IMG/VR virus record: IMGVR_UViG_3300025128_000305
Coordinates: 1 to 25,208 of that record
Direction: 5' to 3' (one strand)
DNA: 25,208 bases
Source: a virus
The first letter of the stretch is position 1. The number at the start of each line of letters is the position of its first letter. The translations under genes and the position numbers were made by a program. Positions 1 through 10,400 of the stretch are shown piece after piece. Under the pieces are notes generated by a model that saw nothing but the letters and a program-made list of their open reading frames with translations, was not told where the DNA came from and ran no database searches.

Positions 1-273
1 AGTAACATTGTTTTTAATCCCACTAGCTACTGTGTTGATCAAATTTCCAACGTGCCCAAAATGCTCACCGGTAATAGTTGTTAAAAAACTAAAAGACAGA
101 TCACCTACCCTAGCAGCACTTGGGAACTGGCCCAAAGATCCCTTCGCGCCTATCATATAAAGGGCTTGTTGGGTATTGGAGAAATTCAAGGAGCAATCAG
201 TAGCCAAAAGCTGTTCAGTAACCCCGTTATGGGTTACTTCTACCGCTGCCTTATCATAGAATACTGTTGCCAT
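1..273 (-). CDS. tail-tube-like structural protein, partial (3' end outside window)
   Basis: The reading frame opens at ATG 273 on the minus strand and runs off the left edge, giving 91 residues that begin MATVFYDKAAVEVTHNGV. Its layout of a short beta-rich start, a segment ending in a hydrophobic strand (GDLSFSFLTTIT), then a helix-like stretch (HVGNLINTV) parallels the N-terminal parts of the two other tube-like proteins here (298-1137 and 21299-22552), where the matching strands read TASLNVNTLF and TVSFDTSYYL. I infer a third member of one structural family, probably forming a ring at or near the tail tube. An AGTGTAAT element lies 15 nt upstream, and the preceding gene on this strand ends at 298. 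A specific role (tube, tube cap, distal tail ring) cannot be assigned from the fragment. Confidence 0.6.
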   Translation of the reverse strand, partial: MATVFYDKAAVEVTHNGVTEQLLATDCSLNFSNTQQALYMIGAKGSLGQFPSAARVGDLSFSFLTTITGEHFGHVGNLINTVASGIKNNVT

Positions 274-288
274 AAACCTATACTTTTT

Positions 289-296
289 ATTACACT
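289..296 (-). promoter_or_regulatory. AGTGTAAT element upstream of the gene starting at 273
   Basis: AGTGTAAT reads on the minus strand in the 24-nt gap between the stop at 298 and the start at 273, leaving 15 nt to the ATG. The same element occurs upstream of the genes starting at 1137, 1201, 19080, 21204 and 25132. Its function as a promoter is inferred from position only. Confidence 0.45.
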
Positions 297-297
297 C

Positions 298-1137
298 TCA
301 TGTTATTATAGAAGAATTCAAACCAAAATTAACCGTTGCATTAGAATCTACAGGAGCACTAAAAGATTCCGACGTCAAAAGCATATTATCAAAAGAATAC
401 GTTAATAATGTAGTGTCGGAGTTATTTTTTTTCAAAGTTATTGTGGTGTTTTTAAAGGATGTTTCGTTGGGCACGAACCTCATATTTTTTATTTCGTAAT
501 CATCTACTTCTAGAGCAAAGTTAACCTCCACTTGAACTGGGTTTCCAGCTATCACTGTAGTGGGCTCATCTCCATTGAGAGCGTAAATAGGAACACGAGG
601 AGTGTTGATGCTTAGGTCAAAAGAACTGACACGATTGGTGGTAAATTCATCAAGATTAATTTCTATACTACTGTACCCCGGTATAGCTAATTCTTGAGGG
701 GATGGAACGTTCGAAGGAAAACTTATATCCCCAGTTCCCAATTCTCCAAAAACAGTTGAATTGGTTGAAATTTGAGGTATTTCCCCTATAGCGCAGGAAA
801 CGCTGTAATTGTTTACGTACGCCTTCTTAAAGAGAAAATTTTTGGTGCCGTACTTCATTTGACCACTAAAAGGAACGTCCCCCGTAAAGTTTAAAAAAAA
901 GTTTTCTGAAAGAATATTGGATGCACTCGCTATTTTGTGGGAAAAAAGGGTATTTACATTCAAGCTTGCCGTTTGGGGGCCTTCCGGCGCGTAAACTGGA
1001 CCATTAACCCCCTGAATCCCTAAACTAGATAGGGGTCGGGCCGCAGAACCGTATTCCACATCCACCGACTGAACTCCTTGTATCCCACTACCGTTTATGG
1101 TGATACTTTCCGCTTCTCTCCTAATTCTCCCTAACAT
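298..1137 (-). CDS. tail-tube-like structural protein (279 aa)
   Basis: This is a beta-rich 279-residue protein with no signal peptide or membrane segment. Two regions match the tail tube protein at 21299-22552. Near the N terminus both have a strand-turn pattern (IQGVQSVDVEYG here, LSRVQSCNYSFNVS there). At the C terminus both end with a short motif built around SESFS and a final beta strand (LTSESFSAPVDSNATVNFGL here, LDSESFSSSIGDNKNVTLDF there). I infer a paralogue of the tube protein, possibly a tail-tip or neck ring component or an alternative tube subunit. It is transcribed divergently from the gpM-like gene and is followed after 24 nt by a third relative. The start at 1137 has a weak AAGG close upstream and an AGTGTAAA element 14 nt upstream. 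Confidence 0.65.
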   Translation of the reverse strand: MLGRIRREAESITINGSGIQGVQSVDVEYGSAARPLSSLGIQGVNGPVYAPEGPQTASLNVNTLFSHKIASASNILSENFFLNFTGDVPFSGQMKYGTKNFLFKKAYVNNYSVSCAIGEIPQISTNSTVFGELGTGDISFPSNVPSPQELAIPGYSSIEINLDEFTTNRVSSFDLSINTPRVPIYALNGDEPTTVIAGNPVQVEVNFALEVDDYEIKNMRFVPNETSFKNTTITLKKNNSDTTLLTYSFDNMLLTSESFSAPVDSNATVNFGLNSSIIT

Positions 1138-1151
1138 TACCTTATCTTTAT

Positions 1152-1159
1152 TTTACACT
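1152..1159 (-). promoter_or_regulatory. AGTGTAAA element for the leftward gene
   Basis: This minus-strand AGTGTAAA copy lies 14 nt upstream of the ATG at 1137 in the 63-bp divergent region. It is the left arm of an inverted repeat (1153-1160 with 1167-1174, TTACACTT/AAGTGTAA). The repeat is best read as two head-to-head copies of the same element, one for each divergent gene. Confidence 0.45.
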
Positions 1160-1167
1160 TGTTTTTA

Positions 1168-1175
1168 AGTGTAAT
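1168..1175 (+). promoter_or_regulatory. AGTGTAAT element for the gpM-to-gpJ operon
   Basis: AGTGTAAT on the plus strand is followed by an AT-rich TAATAAATAAA stretch and then AAGGA and AAGGG boxes before the ATG at 1201 (25 nt gap). This is the only noncoding region upstream of the rightward operon, so the promoter for its tip genes should lie here or be read through from outside. The identity of the element as a promoter is inferred. Confidence 0.5.
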
Positions 1176-1200
1176 ATAATAAATAAAGGATTAAGGGAAA

Positions 1201-1791
1201 ATGGCATTTAACAATAGCATTTACAATGTAGAGAATTGGGTTTCGGGAGCAAGCTACTCCAAAAACGATATAGTGGCTCGCATAAGTTATGCCGGAGTGC
1301 CCTCTACCCCCAACAAAGTCCCCACATCCATTAAATATTATTACGCGCTCACTGACACAAGTGGGACCACTCATCCCGAAAGTGACACTACCAAGTGGGG
1401 AGGATACACTACAATAGGGAAAAATAAGTTTATCCCCCTATTTTTATGGAAGCCTTCTTATAATATCTCAACAAAACACAACCCGAGGGTTAATGTTGTC
1501 AAATTTGGTAATGGGTATGAACAAAGGAATCAAGACGGCCTGTTTGCTGGCCTCATCCAATTAGATATAACTTTTGAAAAGCGAACAGAGAAAGAAGCTC
1601 GCGCTATTCTCCACTTCCTGAAGGCGAGAAAAGGCGTGGAAAGCTTTACTATAAAAGAGCTACCAGATCTTTACGCGGATAATACCGCAGGAGGATTCAG
1701 AAAGCGATTTGTGTGTCCCAACTTTAACAGTAATTACGTTTTCTTCAATAACTATACTATTACCGCCTCTTTCACACAAGAAAACAACTAA
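1201..1791 (+). CDS. lambda gpM-like minor tail protein with N-terminal carbohydrate-binding-like module
   Basis: Residues about 70-196 match the Phage_min_tail / lambda gpM family: an entry strand with WKPSYN, then NPRVNVVKFGNGYEQRNQDG, an LDITFEKRT strand, a helix (EKEARAILHFLKARKG), and a closing beta region. In lambda, gpM is a tail-tip protein joining the distal end of the tape measure/tube complex to gpL. Residues about 8-68 are extra compared with lambda gpM. They look like a small type 5/12 chitin-binding fold: W-x3-SY-x-K-x-D-x-V, then YYYALTD and a final KW. A related module sits inside the next gene. This is the first gene of the plus-strand operon, 2 nt ahead of the gpL-like gene, with AAGGG as ribosome binding site. 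The family call is confident; the sugar-binding role of the extra module is inferred. Confidence 0.85.
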   Translation: MAFNNSIYNVENWVSGASYSKNDIVARISYAGVPSTPNKVPTSIKYYYALTDTSGTTHPESDTTKWGGYTTIGKNKFIPLFLWKPSYNISTKHNPRVNVVKFGNGYEQRNQDGLFAGLIQLDITFEKRTEKEARAILHFLKARKGVESFTIKELPDLYADNTAGGFRKRFVCPNFNSNYVFFNNYTITASFTQENN

Positions 1792-1793
1792 AA

Positions 1794-3002
1794 ATGGCAC
1801 AAGGATCAATAACAAAAAGCCAATCAGAGTCCTCAATAAAATCTTTGATCTTTGAGCTGAGTAACCTCACCCCCTCCGCGGTAGTAACTCTTTTCGATAT
1901 TGATCTTACCAATTTGTTGGACTCTAAATCTCTCCCCAACCTTACTGCCAGCGCTGAAAGGGTAGGGTTTACCCCGCAAGTAGACCAAATATTACGTTTT
2001 CACAACAATATAAAAGTATTTAACTCCCAAATAACGTGGCAAGGCAACACCTATTTTCCGGCTCCTATTCAGGCCTCTGGGTTTGAAAACTCTAGCAAAG
2101 GAACACTTCCTACCCCGATGCTCACCATTTCCAGCCAATCAGAAAAAGGAAACGACATCCTTTCCTTGTTGAAGCACCAAATTCTCTCTTTCGGTGATAT
2201 AATTGGAGCTAAAGTGACGCGTCGTCGCACCTTTGCTAAATATTTAGACTGGACTAATTTTCAATTCGAGAGCGAGCTCACACAGAAGCAACCCTTTTCC
2301 CCACGCATACAAGAGCTTCCGGAGGGATATGAGCCCGACCCTAACGCCGAACTCCCTTTGGATATTTATTTTGTAGAAAGGAAAACTGGGGAAAACAAAT
2401 CAACTATACAATACCAACTTTCCTCAGTTCTTGATTTGGAAGGGGTAAAGGTTCCCCGCAGAACTATAATTTCAGACCGATGCCAATGGGAATACCGAGG
2501 ACCGGGGTGTTGGTACCAACACGTAGACAACAATGAAGTAAGAAGCGACCTCAACGAACCTCTAGAGAACGTTCCGGTCCTTAAAAAAGCTCAACTCACC
2601 ACGTCGCAACTCACCCTCCCGAGCTTTGCTGCCCCTGTTGCAACTGATAATGATGAGCTAATAGCCTCCATCACAGAAAAAGTAGGGCAATATACCAGCG
2701 GGGGGAACCAATTCAAATGGGAAAACCAAAGCACTTACAAAAAGGATGATTTTGTTTTCATTCAGAAAAACAATATAAAATTTTATTTTGTGGCAAAAGT
2801 TGATGTACCCGCCAACACCCCACCCCCCAACTCCACCTATTGGATAGCGGATGAATGTTCGAAAAGTTTACACGGATGCCGTTTACGTTGGGCAAGCGGC
2901 ACAGGAGCCGTAAAAGACAACGGCGGATGCCCCATAGGATTAGCAAACGGTCTTCCATACGGAGGATTTCCGGCCGCTAGAAAAGTAGGGGGAGGAAGAT
3001 AG
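1794..3002 (+). CDS. lambda gpL-like minor tail protein, Fe-S type, with inserted module
   Basis: This is a 402-residue relative of lambda gpL (232 residues). The N-terminal domain has the family pattern FHNNIKVFNSQITWQGNTYF, then PIQASGFENSSKG and TPMLTISSQ, and a helix ending DIIGAKVTRRRTFAKYLD. The C-terminal domain holds C230-x8-C239 and C355-x6-C362, the same spacings as the four cysteines known to ligate a [4Fe-4S] cluster in lambda gpL. A fifth cysteine is at 379, followed by the usual LPYGGFPAARK ending. In lambda the two cysteine pairs are about 22 residues apart, but here they are 115 apart. The spacer includes a CBM5/12-like module at about residues 304-353 (W, TYKKDDFV, YFVAKVD, YW). 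A bound cluster is inferred from the cysteines. The gene lies between the gpM-like and gpK-like genes with 1-2 nt gaps. Confidence 0.9.
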   Translation: MAQGSITKSQSESSIKSLIFELSNLTPSAVVTLFDIDLTNLLDSKSLPNLTASAERVGFTPQVDQILRFHNNIKVFNSQITWQGNTYFPAPIQASGFENSSKGTLPTPMLTISSQSEKGNDILSLLKHQILSFGDIIGAKVTRRRTFAKYLDWTNFQFESELTQKQPFSPRIQELPEGYEPDPNAELPLDIYFVERKTGENKSTIQYQLSSVLDLEGVKVPRRTIISDRCQWEYRGPGCWYQHVDNNEVRSDLNEPLENVPVLKKAQLTTSQLTLPSFAAPVATDNDELIASITEKVGQYTSGGNQFKWENQSTYKKDDFVFIQKNNIKFYFVAKVDVPANTPPPNSTYWIADECSKSLHGCRLRWASGTGAVKDNGGCPIGLANGLPYGGFPAARKVGGGR

Positions 3003-3003
3003 A

Positions 3004-3738
3004 ATGTTTTCAGAAATAATTAAAGAAAAAATTAAATCTCATGCTCTAGAAGACGCCTCCAAAGAATGTTGCGGTTTTGTTGTCGGCGAAGAAACCTTTC
3101 GGTGCCGTAACTATTCCGAAAAACCCAAGCGCCATTTTAATATATCTCCGTATGAATATTTAAAAGCCTCCCGCAAAGGAACTATAAAGGCGGTATACCA
3201 TTCGCACGTTTCCGGAAAGCCTTCTTTTTCCATTCATGATAAACAAGCAAGCCATAATCACAACTTAAAATTTTTGATGTACCACAATCCCACGGGAGGT
3301 TTTTTTACCTATGATCCCGCAAAGGAAAAAACCGTGCAGGTTAATAAAAAGTTTATCCTTGGTGAATCGGACTGTTATACGTTGGTGAAAGATTACTATA
3401 AAGATCTGGGGATAGAACTTGCCGGAAAAAATACTCTCGGTCATGATTGGGTAGATGAAAACCCCCACTTGATTCAAGACCTTTTTGATTTAAATAAAAG
3501 CAACCCAACATTACCCATAACCGAATTACGCAAAGAAACACCTCTTGAAAAACATGACGTTATAGTATTCGAAATGATCAAGGGGATCGGGCCATGCCAT
3601 GTTGGAATCTACCTAGGCGATGAATCCTTATACCATCACCAGAGAAATAAATTTCCCACGATAGAGAAATTAAACAAAACAATTAAAAATAAAATCTATA
3701 AAATATATAGACACACCGCCTTAAATGAACAAAGTTAA
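3004..3738 (+). CDS. lambda gpK-like tail tip protein: JAMM metallopeptidase + NlpC/P60 hydrolase
   Basis: This is a 244-residue two-domain protein typical of lambda gpK. The N-terminal domain (about 1-110) carries a complete JAB1/MPN/Mov34 (JAMM) zinc site: E21 in KECCGFVVG, then H66-S-H68-x7-S76-x2-D79. The C-terminal domain (about 115-244) is NlpC/P60-like, with the nucleophile cysteine C124 in GESDCYTLV and the catalytic histidine H199 in GPCHVGIYLGD. The known role of such C-terminal domains is cleavage of murein peptide bonds during tail penetration. The JAMM domain may process tail proteins. All key residues seen are intact. The last 14 nt overlap the gpI-like gene, as expected of coupled tail-tip genes. 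Confidence 0.93.
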   Translation: MFSEIIKEKIKSHALEDASKECCGFVVGEETFRCRNYSEKPKRHFNISPYEYLKASRKGTIKAVYHSHVSGKPSFSIHDKQASHNHNLKFLMYHNPTGGFFTYDPAKEKTVQVNKKFILGESDCYTLVKDYYKDLGIELAGKNTLGHDWVDENPHLIQDLFDLNKSNPTLPITELRKETPLEKHDVIVFEMIKGIGPCHVGIYLGDESLYHHQRNKFPTIEKLNKTIKNKIYKIYRHTALNEQS

Positions 3739-4492
3739 AATAACCCTACACGGAATACTTGCCGAACAAGCCAATCGTAATGAATGGAACCTGAAGGTTA
3801 AAAACGTAAGCGAAGCCGTAAGAGGTATTCAGTCCCAATGGAAACAGTTTTATTCTTCTTTGATTAAAAATGATAAAAAGCATATAAAATATAGAGTGCT
3901 GATAAACGGGGATGACTTCATGATAGAAGAAGGAAAGGATCCCAACACTAAAGCGGGATTGATGTCTTCAGAATTATGCTTGGACAAAATTTCTAGCCTT
4001 AAATCCATAGATATCGTTCCTGTCATAGAGGGGTCTGGAGATTTTTTTGATTGGTTTACTGTTATACTAGCGGTTGCTTTAATTTGGGTGGGGGGAGCAG
4101 CCATAGCGGCAGGAGCAGCATGGGGTAGCATGTACGGAATGGCTGTTGTAGCAGGTATTGGTTTGCTAGCGGCCGGGGTGTCCAACCTACTTGCGGAAGA
4201 TCCGGAGTTTGACGACTTCAGGGAAGTGGAAGGGGGAGGCAGACCTTCTTATGTTTTTTCTGGCCCTCAAAATGTCGTAAAAGAAGGGGGTCCAGTCTTT
4301 ATAGCTTACGGTAGGCTTTTAGTCGGAAGTCAAGTCATACAGGCAGCGACAGATTACTTCGATGAGCTGGCTGGAGTGCCAAGAAATGATCATTGGGGCT
4401 CTTCTGCTTTCGGTTTATACTACAATATCAGGGGAATAGGCGACAGTATTGACTCTCGGGTTGATCAATACGAAAAAGAAATAGAGGTATAA
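3725..4492 (+). CDS. lambda gpI-like tail assembly protein
   Basis: This is a 255-residue homologue of the lambda tail assembly protein I family. The N-terminal half is a ubiquitin-like beta-grasp region starting KVKITLHGILAEQ, with a helix (VSEAVRGIQSQW) and RVLINGDDF. It is followed at about residues 107-155 by a long Gly/Ala-rich hydrophobic stretch (VILAVALIWVGGAAIAAGAA and onward) that could span a membrane. The C-terminal part has the family signature SYVFSGPQNVVKEGGPVFIAYGRLLVGSQVI. In lambda, gpI is needed for tip assembly and is not retained in the finished tail. Position between the gpK-like and gpJ-like genes matches the lambda order. Its start lies inside the end of the preceding gene and its stop is 1 nt before the next ATG. 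Confidence 0.9.
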   Translation: MNKVKITLHGILAEQANRNEWNLKVKNVSEAVRGIQSQWKQFYSSLIKNDKKHIKYRVLINGDDFMIEEGKDPNTKAGLMSSELCLDKISSLKSIDIVPVIEGSGDFFDWFTVILAVALIWVGGAAIAAGAAWGSMYGMAVVAGIGLLAAGVSNLLAEDPEFDDFREVEGGGRPSYVFSGPQNVVKEGGPVFIAYGRLLVGSQVIQAATDYFDELAGVPRNDHWGSSAFGLYYNIRGIGDSIDSRVDQYEKEIEV

Positions 4493-4493
4493 A

Positions 4494-7400
4494 ATGGGTT
4501 TATTTGGAGGAGGAGATGAAATGGAAGCGCGGCCCGTAATTACGGACCAAGGGGGGGTTACATCCAACGGCAATCTACAAGTTGTGGATTCTTCAGCGGA
4601 GGTAGTTGACTTACTTTGCGAAGGAGTAATGGAGGGTCTTGTCAGCGGCTCCTATGCCTATAACGGTACTCAAGGTGATACAGGCTTCTATGAAACAGGT
4701 TTTACCCCTTACATAACAACAGGAACGTCTGGGACACTTTCCACTGAGCTGGGGTTTTTGCGCTCAGTTTATTGGAACGATTTGCCAGTTGTGGATCAAA
4801 ACGGATATTATAACTATTCCAGTATAAACGTCGAATACCACAAAGGGGACCCCGAAGGAAAGCTGCCTGAATTACGAAGTGATTTGCCCGCAAATGAAAC
4901 TCTTGACCTTACCGTCGAAAGACCCATAGGAGAAAGACTTTACGGCCTCTCTACTCAAGGAGGTTCCTATACGTCAAATCTTCAAGGCTTAGCTGACAGT
5001 GCAGCCGTAGACACCGTAGCTAAAACTTACACTATCCTTAATAAAGAATGTACTACCGTAGAAGTAAGAATAAAAGTCACCCAACTCTTCGAGCAGATAA
5101 GAAACGAGGATGCCCCTCGCGATCAGAAAAAAGGTAGAAAACCCGCCCCAGTAGGATACGGCGACATCAAGGCTCGTTCCATAGAGTATTACATTTATTG
5201 GCAGCCCATGTTTGATGACAGGTTCAACCTAGTTTCCTCAACCTCTACTCCTGCCGCTGATACAACTCCGCAAAAATGGCACGGTCCCAGACGCGAAAAA
5301 ATAACAGGCAACGTAGAGCAAGTATACATAAGAAACTCAAAGATCCACTTAAACCGAAGTGGCATATACGCAACCGGACCAAATGCCACGATAACAGATT
5401 ACACCATCATACCCGGCTTTGTCGGCTGGAGGATAAAAATAATCCGTATTACTCCCGAGTCATTAACAGCCTATCTCAAGAATCAATCATACGTAGATTC
5501 CTTAGTGGAAATATATGGGACCAAGCTTCGTTATCCGTATAGCTCGATGGTTTACTCTAAATTTGACGCGGAATTTTTTAACCGGATCCCTAGTAGATCA
5601 TATGATACGAGATTAATAAAAGTCAAAGTTCCAAACAATTACGACCCTATCAAGAAAACTTATGGAATAAGTGATGCTATAGATGTAGGTGCAGTGGACA
5701 GAAGAGGGAACCCTGTTGTATGGCCCCAAAACGTAAAAGTAAAGTCGCGCCTTAAGACTGGGCAAGTAGTCACGTTCGAAGGTGGGGCAAAACTGTACTT
5801 AACTGGGGACACCCCAGATATAACTTACCCAGCTACTTTTTACCAAGAAGTCAACACCCACAGTCTTTTGCACTTTGACGGAGCTAACGGCGATCAGTCT
5901 ACGGTCGACTCAAGTACTTACCCAATACAAATTACCTTAAATGCAGACGCTGAACTTTCCACGACGCAAAAGAAATTTGGAACCTCCAGCCTTTACCTAG
6001 GTGGAATCGGGGATAACGCAACACTAGGAGCAAACGATGGATCTTCATTTGCGTGGAGTAATTCGAGCTGGGGAATCGAATGCTGGGTTAGGCCAGCTAG
6101 TGGATCTTTTTCGGCTGTTCAAATGATTTTTGACTCGAGCGGAGTAATTTACTTGCAAATAAACACGGACGGAAAAGTAGTCTTGCGGAATAAAAAGGCA
6201 AGTGACAGCTCTGAATTTGCAACCATCACTACCACCCAAGCTTTAACTGTGGACACATGGCACCACATAGCGGCCGTAAGAAACGGTAATGACTTTAAAG
6301 TTTATATAGACGGAACCAGTTACGGAAATGCCACGGCGTCAGATACTATCAAGACTGCTACGGCAGCCTCCACAATAGGAGAATACGAAGGGGGTTCTTC
6401 CCAGTACTTTAAAGGGTACATGGATGAATTCCGCATAACAATCGGAGAAGCCCCTTACACCGCCAACTTCACCCCGGCCACAACAGCTTTTCCCAACCCC
6501 TACAAGATTACAAATTACGGAGCTCTCACATCGGGAGCCGCTTACAAATTCGGAATAGGGCAGGGGGTGCATGCCGGGACGCCCAACCATGCTGATCCAG
6601 TCTTTGCCGAAACAGGAGCCACCACAGAAGGATATTCGGGCACAACAGAAGTGGATAACTTTTGGGACGGTGGGTTCAAGCAGGTTTCGGTATGGCCCGA
6701 AGGAGCAGCGGTCGCAACTGACACCGACCCATTAATAATTAAGGAGTGGACAGATAACCCTGCGTGGTGTTTTTATGATTTACTAACCAACCCAAGATAT
6801 GGCTTGGGCGAATATATAAACGAACCTCAAGTAGACAAATGGGCTTTATACGAAATAGCCCAATATTGTGACGTTCTTGTTCCTGACGGTTACGGTTCAA
6901 TCGAACCAAGGTTCACAATGAATCATATCATAACTTCCCGTGAAGAAGCGTATCAGGCAGTAAACAATCTAGCTTCTGTTTTTCGGGGTATTGCATATTA
7001 CGCTAATGGCCTTATCTTTGCGGTACAGGATTCATTCAAAAAACCCTTATATCAATTTAATAATACTAATGTAGTAGAAGGGAATTTTGCCTATTCTTCC
7101 TCTTCAAAAAAAGCACGCCACAGCGTAGCCATTGTTAGATATATTGATAAGCACAATTTATTTGTTCCTGCTGTTGAGTATGTAGAAAACGAGGAATCTA
7201 TAAAAAGATACGGTATACGACAAATAGAAACTTCAGCTTTGGGCGTAACCAGTCGAGGACAGGCGCGTAGACTTGGTCAATGGGTGTTGGCCAGCGAAGC
7301 CGAAGAAACCGAAAGCGTAACTTTTACCGTAGGTCAGGACGGAGCCTATATGAGACCGGGAGACGTTGTTCAAATTTATGACCAGTACAGAACCCCACTC

Positions 7401-10400
7401 AAGCTCGGAGGAAGAACCAACAGCGTTATTGGAACGGGTGTGGCCCCGAGCTCAATAGATTGGTCAAATCCACCAGAAGATCAAAATGGCTCCATAACGG
7501 GTAATAGTGTAATAATAGACAACGTTGTTGAATTTACCACCAACCAAGTCTATAAATTTTCTCTTCTTACTCCAACCTACAATTATGAATCGTCGGACGT
7601 CTCAGACCTAGATTCCAACAGTATCACTGAGATAAGAAGATCTCAACTTCAGACTCTTTATTTTGAGGGAAGTCATGCCCTTTCCGTAACAGGATATTAC
7701 AAATCAGATTATGAGGAAGGGGGCAGCGGAATAGCCACGCAAATTTATTTTCATACCGGATTGATAGTAGAGGGAGGGGAACCCATTGGAACAGGCAACC
7801 AATTAGATTTTGATAATTATGTAATTACAGGGTACACAAACAATTACGTTCAAGGTCCAGACGCGCCTATTATAATGTCGTATTCAGGAGGATGTTTTTC
7901 CGGCGAAAACCTAGTATGGAGTGTTGAACCTAACAACCCTAGTGCACCGGAGTTTATTAGTGGAAACCTATCCAACTACCGTATTATAAACGTAGCTGAA
8001 AATGACGAGGATACCACCTATAATATTTCTGCATTGGCTTACGCCTCGGGAAAGTATGACAAGGTTGAAAATCGATTAAAATTTGACAATCCAATTCAAT
8101 CCCAACCTCCTATCTGGCCATATTATGAAAAGGATAACAATTATTACGCATGGGATGCGGTAAAGATAGAAAAAGCAGGGCCTCACACCCAACAAACCAA
8201 TCCCGCATCGCTACCTCTTACGAGCAACGAAAAAGACAAGTTTAACACCCTTGAAGTAACTATACCTCAAGCCGGACTGAAAACGAAAACCCCCAAATTA
8301 ATGTCTGAAGGTGGTCGTTATAGTTATGAAATTGACGAATCAGAGTCCAGCTTGGTCGTTAACGCAATGTCTTATGGGGTGTTCATTTATGAACAACTAG
8401 CATTGGATGATGTGGGCACCCACCCGCCTTTCGGTGATATCAATCTCAAGTCAGAGCTGTTTACTGCTGAACGAGGCTCAACTCTTCTCTGGCCGGTTAG
8501 CGACGACCAGTGGGGAAACTATAAAAATCGTGAATTTATAACAATAAATGGCAATCCGGGACAAAAAATAGCAAATGGAGGCAACGCAATTCCTTCGGAC
8601 GGAAACCTCTCGGCTTTCTTTGCTGAGGAATTTCTTAATAAAGACACTAACTATTGGGTGGCCGTCTTTGCTTTTAATAATCAAACGCGTTCGGCCAAAG
8701 CTTTAATAGGGCTAATCCCAGCTTCAAACAGCAACATAGCAAGCGATCAAGACACCACCATTGGAAGAAACCAAATACAAAAAGACTCCGCCTTTTCATT
8801 TATAGATGGTATAAACGTCACCAGCTTGACATCAGCCGACCTTATAGGTGATACTCAAATTGCGGGATTAAACCAACTGTCCTCCACCCAACCCTCCTTT
8901 AGCTGGGACGCAGCCTCCGAGTATACCCTCGCAGATGACTACAATCAATTAATGGATATTCCCAGTTACCATGACTATCGAATTACCATTAGGAAGCATG
9001 ATTCAAATCTGAGTCCCAACACCCCCTCCAATGAGATTTATGTGGAAATTACAGGATACAAACCAACAGAAGGTTCTTTTGTTTTCCTCAGAGACTATAA
9101 CAGCCCCCACGTTGTCGAAGATCTTCCCAGTGAAGTAACCGCAGGCAGAGCGACTCTGACCAACAAAAACGGTCACAATTGGTACACGGTAGAAGAAAGC
9201 GGTATTATTTTTAGGGGCGATAAAAATAGTTTTCCCTTAAGAGAATTTGATATTGTTGTAGAAGCTCACGATCCGGCTGGCCTCACCAGTGCAGGCAACA
9301 ACGTAGGAGACAATACTATTCTTGGCCAAAAAGATACCTACACAGATGGCGCGGAAGGATATCAGAAAATGTCCTGTAACATAGGTATTCCAAGCGGGAT
9401 AGTTTTTGCGCAGGGGGATTCTTCATCAGAGGTAGACGCACTGGATGATTACTTCTTCCTAACTCCGTCCCAAGCCTACACAAGAAAATATCCATACGTA
9501 GCGAAGGCTGCATTATACAACAATGGTACACTAAATCTATCCATAGAGCCCTCCACAGACAAAGCGGGAAACAGAATTTTAAACGAGACGCAACTTTCGA
9601 ATTCTTTTCCAGATGTTCGGGGAGTAGTTTACTATTATTCCACAGGAGACAATACGCTTATAGATGAGAGAGTCCAAACAGACCAAGGTTTGGGCGAAGT
9701 TATTTTCAACCCGAAAAACAAAGCTCCAAAGTTTACTTTCTATCCTGACAATATACCCACTTCGCAAATCTTGGGTTATCAAGGGGAAGTAAACTATATG
9801 ACAGCTGCCGATGAGTTCAAACAATGGAGGGAATCTAATCCGAACGCCCCGGGGGTAGCCCACTTCTCGTACACCGAGTCTAAGAACTCAAATGCTGCTT
9901 TTCAATCGTATAGAAATTTTTATGTATTTGATAATTCTACAGATGCGGCAAACATTACCATACCTTTCCCCGACATCGGCGAACCAAGCGTACAAAACAT
10001 CCAGCTAACAATAGCGCTGTTTGATAGCCTTACCTATTTTGAACACTTCAACAGTGATGGAACCCCCAAAACAACCACAATAAATAACTCGGCTTACGCT
10101 GACCCAAACACCGACTACCCTTATCCAGCATGGAACGGTAACGAACTTATTCCTACCTTGTTCACGGAAAGAAACATGAACTTTTCCACGTTACCCCAAA
10201 AAATATACAGTAAGGGGGACACAGGTACAGCTGTGGAGTGGAGGGACAAAGATTTCGGACCCAGCGCAGAAGGGAGCCAAATCTTCCTGAAAGAGCGCAG
10301 CTTACAAACTCAGGGACAAGACGCTCTGGCTTATAGAGCGTGGTTTGATATAACCTTGGACCCCGGCGAAAGAAAACTTATTATGGATTTTGATAAAGAT

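Noticed and set aside
166-405. Plus-strand frame spanning the two tube-like genes
   Set aside because: It overlaps two minus-strand genes and the intergenic element, and its translation is Arg/Cys/Tyr-rich and unlike a protein.
1153-1174. TTACACTT/AAGTGTAA hairpin as an intrinsic terminator
   Set aside because: It lies between divergent genes, where nothing ends, and has an AT-rich stem. It is better explained as two head-to-head copies of the AGTGTAA element.
3850-4185. Open frame of 111 codons on the minus strand inside the gpI-like gene
   Set aside because: It is antisense to a recognised gpI homologue, and its Ala/Pro run simply mirrors the Gly/Ala hydrophobic stretch.
7506-7513. AGTGTAAT inside the gpJ-like gene as an internal promoter
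   Set aside because: It is in the middle of a long coding region with no gene start downstream, so it is probably a chance occurrence. It is kept as a caution for the motif finding.
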